This document shows positions 63,243-64,000 of a stretch of 64,000 nucleotides of DNA, one piece after another. The notes beneath the pieces are model-generated. The model worked only from the letters and a program-made list of their open reading frames with translations. It was not told the origin of the DNA and ran no database searches. The stretch's first letter is position 1; each line of letters begins with the position of its first letter. The DNA is from Symbiodinium natans (Eukaryota > Sar > Dinophyceae > Suessiales > Symbiodiniaceae): contig CAJNDS010002498.1 of NCBI GenBank assembly GCA_905221605.1, positions 62,001 through 126,000 of the forward strand, in the 5' to 3' direction. Both the position numbers and the translations under genes were made by a program.

Positions 63243-63590
63243 AATACGGCCTGCGCTGCATGATGGCCCGGACAGAGGGCTCCCGGCGGCAGTCCAGTCC
63301 CAAGCGCTGCATCACACTGCCTTGGGACCCGAAACCCTCTGACCCTCGAACCTAAAACACCGAGACCCTCAAAACATGTGTGGACATGTGTATATCAGAT
63401 ATAGATAGACACACAATTTATGTCTCATGTAAAATTCTACTGGTAAGATTGACCATAGTAACAAGCCTAAACCCTCAACCCTACGCCCTAAACCCGACAT
63501 CCCTCAAGGCGCTGCTGCGTCTGTGTCTTGCACGTCGCTGCGCCTTGAGCCCCCCAGAGACTTGGGTAGGCTGGCACAAGGACAGATGCC
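63243..63590 (-). CDS. Two exon-like islands, unknown product
   Basis: Minus-strand 63590-63505 (QVSGGLKAQRRARHRRSS) and 63315-63243 (VMQRLGLDCRREPSVRAIMQ) look like exons, separated by AT-rich intron-like sequence. Product unknown. Confidence 0.4.
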
Positions 63591-63599
63591 CCAAACCAT

Positions 63600-64000
63600 G
63601 AACCCTAAACCCCAAACCCTAAACCCCAAACCCTAAACCCCAAACCCTAGGCCCTAAACCCTAAACCCCAAACCCCAAACCCTTCACCCTAACCCTAAAC
63701 CCCAAACCCCAAACATTCCGGGCTGCGCAGCACGGAGGTGTTTCCAAGGCCCCCTGGTCACGGCAAGCAAAGACGCACAGAGTCGATCTGCGAACGCTTC
63801 CACAAAATCTTATGCCAATACTAGGGTTTAGGGTTTAGGGTTTAGGGATAGGGTTTAGGGTTTGGGGTTTGGGGTTTGGGGCTTGGGGTTTGGGGTTTAG
63901 GGTTTAGGGTTTGGGGTTTAGATGGGTTCAGGGTTTGGGGTGTAGTGTTCAGGGTTTAGGGTTTGGGGTTTGGGGTTTGGGGTTGAGGGTTTAGGGTTTA
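63600..64000. repeat. CCCTAAA/CCCCAAA and TTTAGGG/TTTGGGG arrays at the right edge
   Basis: A block in CCCTAAA orientation (63600-63712) and, after about 110 bp of unique sequence, a block in TTTAGGG orientation to the window end. Both alternate between A- and G-variant units. Confidence 0.92.

Larger units (their letters stand above)
1..64000. repeat. Interspersed telomere-type heptamer arrays
   Basis: TTTAGGG/CCCTAAA arrays of roughly 3 to 25 units occur about every kilobase, in both orientations, between and inside genes. Larger ones lie near 3041-3121, 4713-4852, 8073-8175, 13190-13256, 14356-14420, 14533-15105, 15786-15895, 17329-17460, 19803-19910, 22188-22272, 22387-22520, 23970-24150, 26920-27000, 27488-27635, 31150-31440, 33045-33235, 34150-34255, 35200-35425, 38916-39012, 40146-40222, 41168-41310, 44080-44134, 52991-53052, 57551-57725, 58827-58915, 60246-60345 and 63822-64000. 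Common variants are TTCAGGG, TTGAGGG, TGTAGGG, TTTCGGG and TTTGGGG. The mixture of orientations and interruption by unique sequence argue that these are interstitial arrays and not a chromosome end. Confidence 0.95.

Noticed and set aside
63822-64000. True chromosome end at the right edge
   Set aside because: The array is short, variant-rich and preceded by an opposite-oriented array; dozens of similar internal arrays exist.

Overview
The window looks like nuclear DNA of a dinoflagellate, most likely a Suessiales/Symbiodiniaceae relative; this is an inference. The sequence shows dozens of interspersed telomere-type arrays (TTTAGGG/CCCTAAA) in both orientations. Nearly all recognisable coding islands lie on the minus strand. 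The one gene that can be modelled fully (a protein kinase) uses GC and GA 5' splice sites, which are known from Symbiodinium genomes. The LTRs of a retroelement carry an 11-base match to the 3' end of the dinoflagellate spliced leader. No rRNA, tRNA, CRISPR array or prokaryotic operon was seen.

Layout. 1-6.4 kb: small exon-like islands, MITEs and an AT-rich island (4.98-5.7 kb). 6.5-16.2 kb and 20.2-27.3 kb: two colinear copies of one multi-exon minus-strand gene for a coiled-coil protein of unknown function; exons are conserved and introns diverged. An intron of the first copy holds a 3.36-kb element with terminal inverted repeats, sitting in a TA run and made of nested satellites (9,402-12,762). 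18.7-19.7 kb and 30-33 kb: further minus-strand exon islands. 35.4-38.9 kb: a Ser/Thr protein kinase domain in ten exons, with introns filled by telomere-type repeats, a CCCTATAAA satellite and a MITE; more exon-like islands lie upstream to 39.8 kb. 44,135-52,990: a complete LTR retroelement with identical 286-bp LTRs, a 5-bp target duplication, a copia-type half-tRNA primer site and one giant reading frame (about 2,600 codons over three frame changes). That frame encodes WW-like, S1-like and six CCCH zinc-finger segments but no visible protease, integrase, reverse transcriptase or RNase H. 53-64 kb: more exon islands, telomere-type arrays, a palindromic CCCTATAGGG field, a GGCCAG hexamer array and a MITE.

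The most unusual items are the pol-less LTR element inserted in a telomere-type array, the kinase gene with GC/GA introns and a 28-nt exon, telomere-type arrays that appear to expand inside MITEs, and a telomere-type tract flanked by a 21-bp direct repeat at an exon edge. Exon calls outside the kinase and the duplicated gene rest on open frames and composition only, so they carry low confidence.
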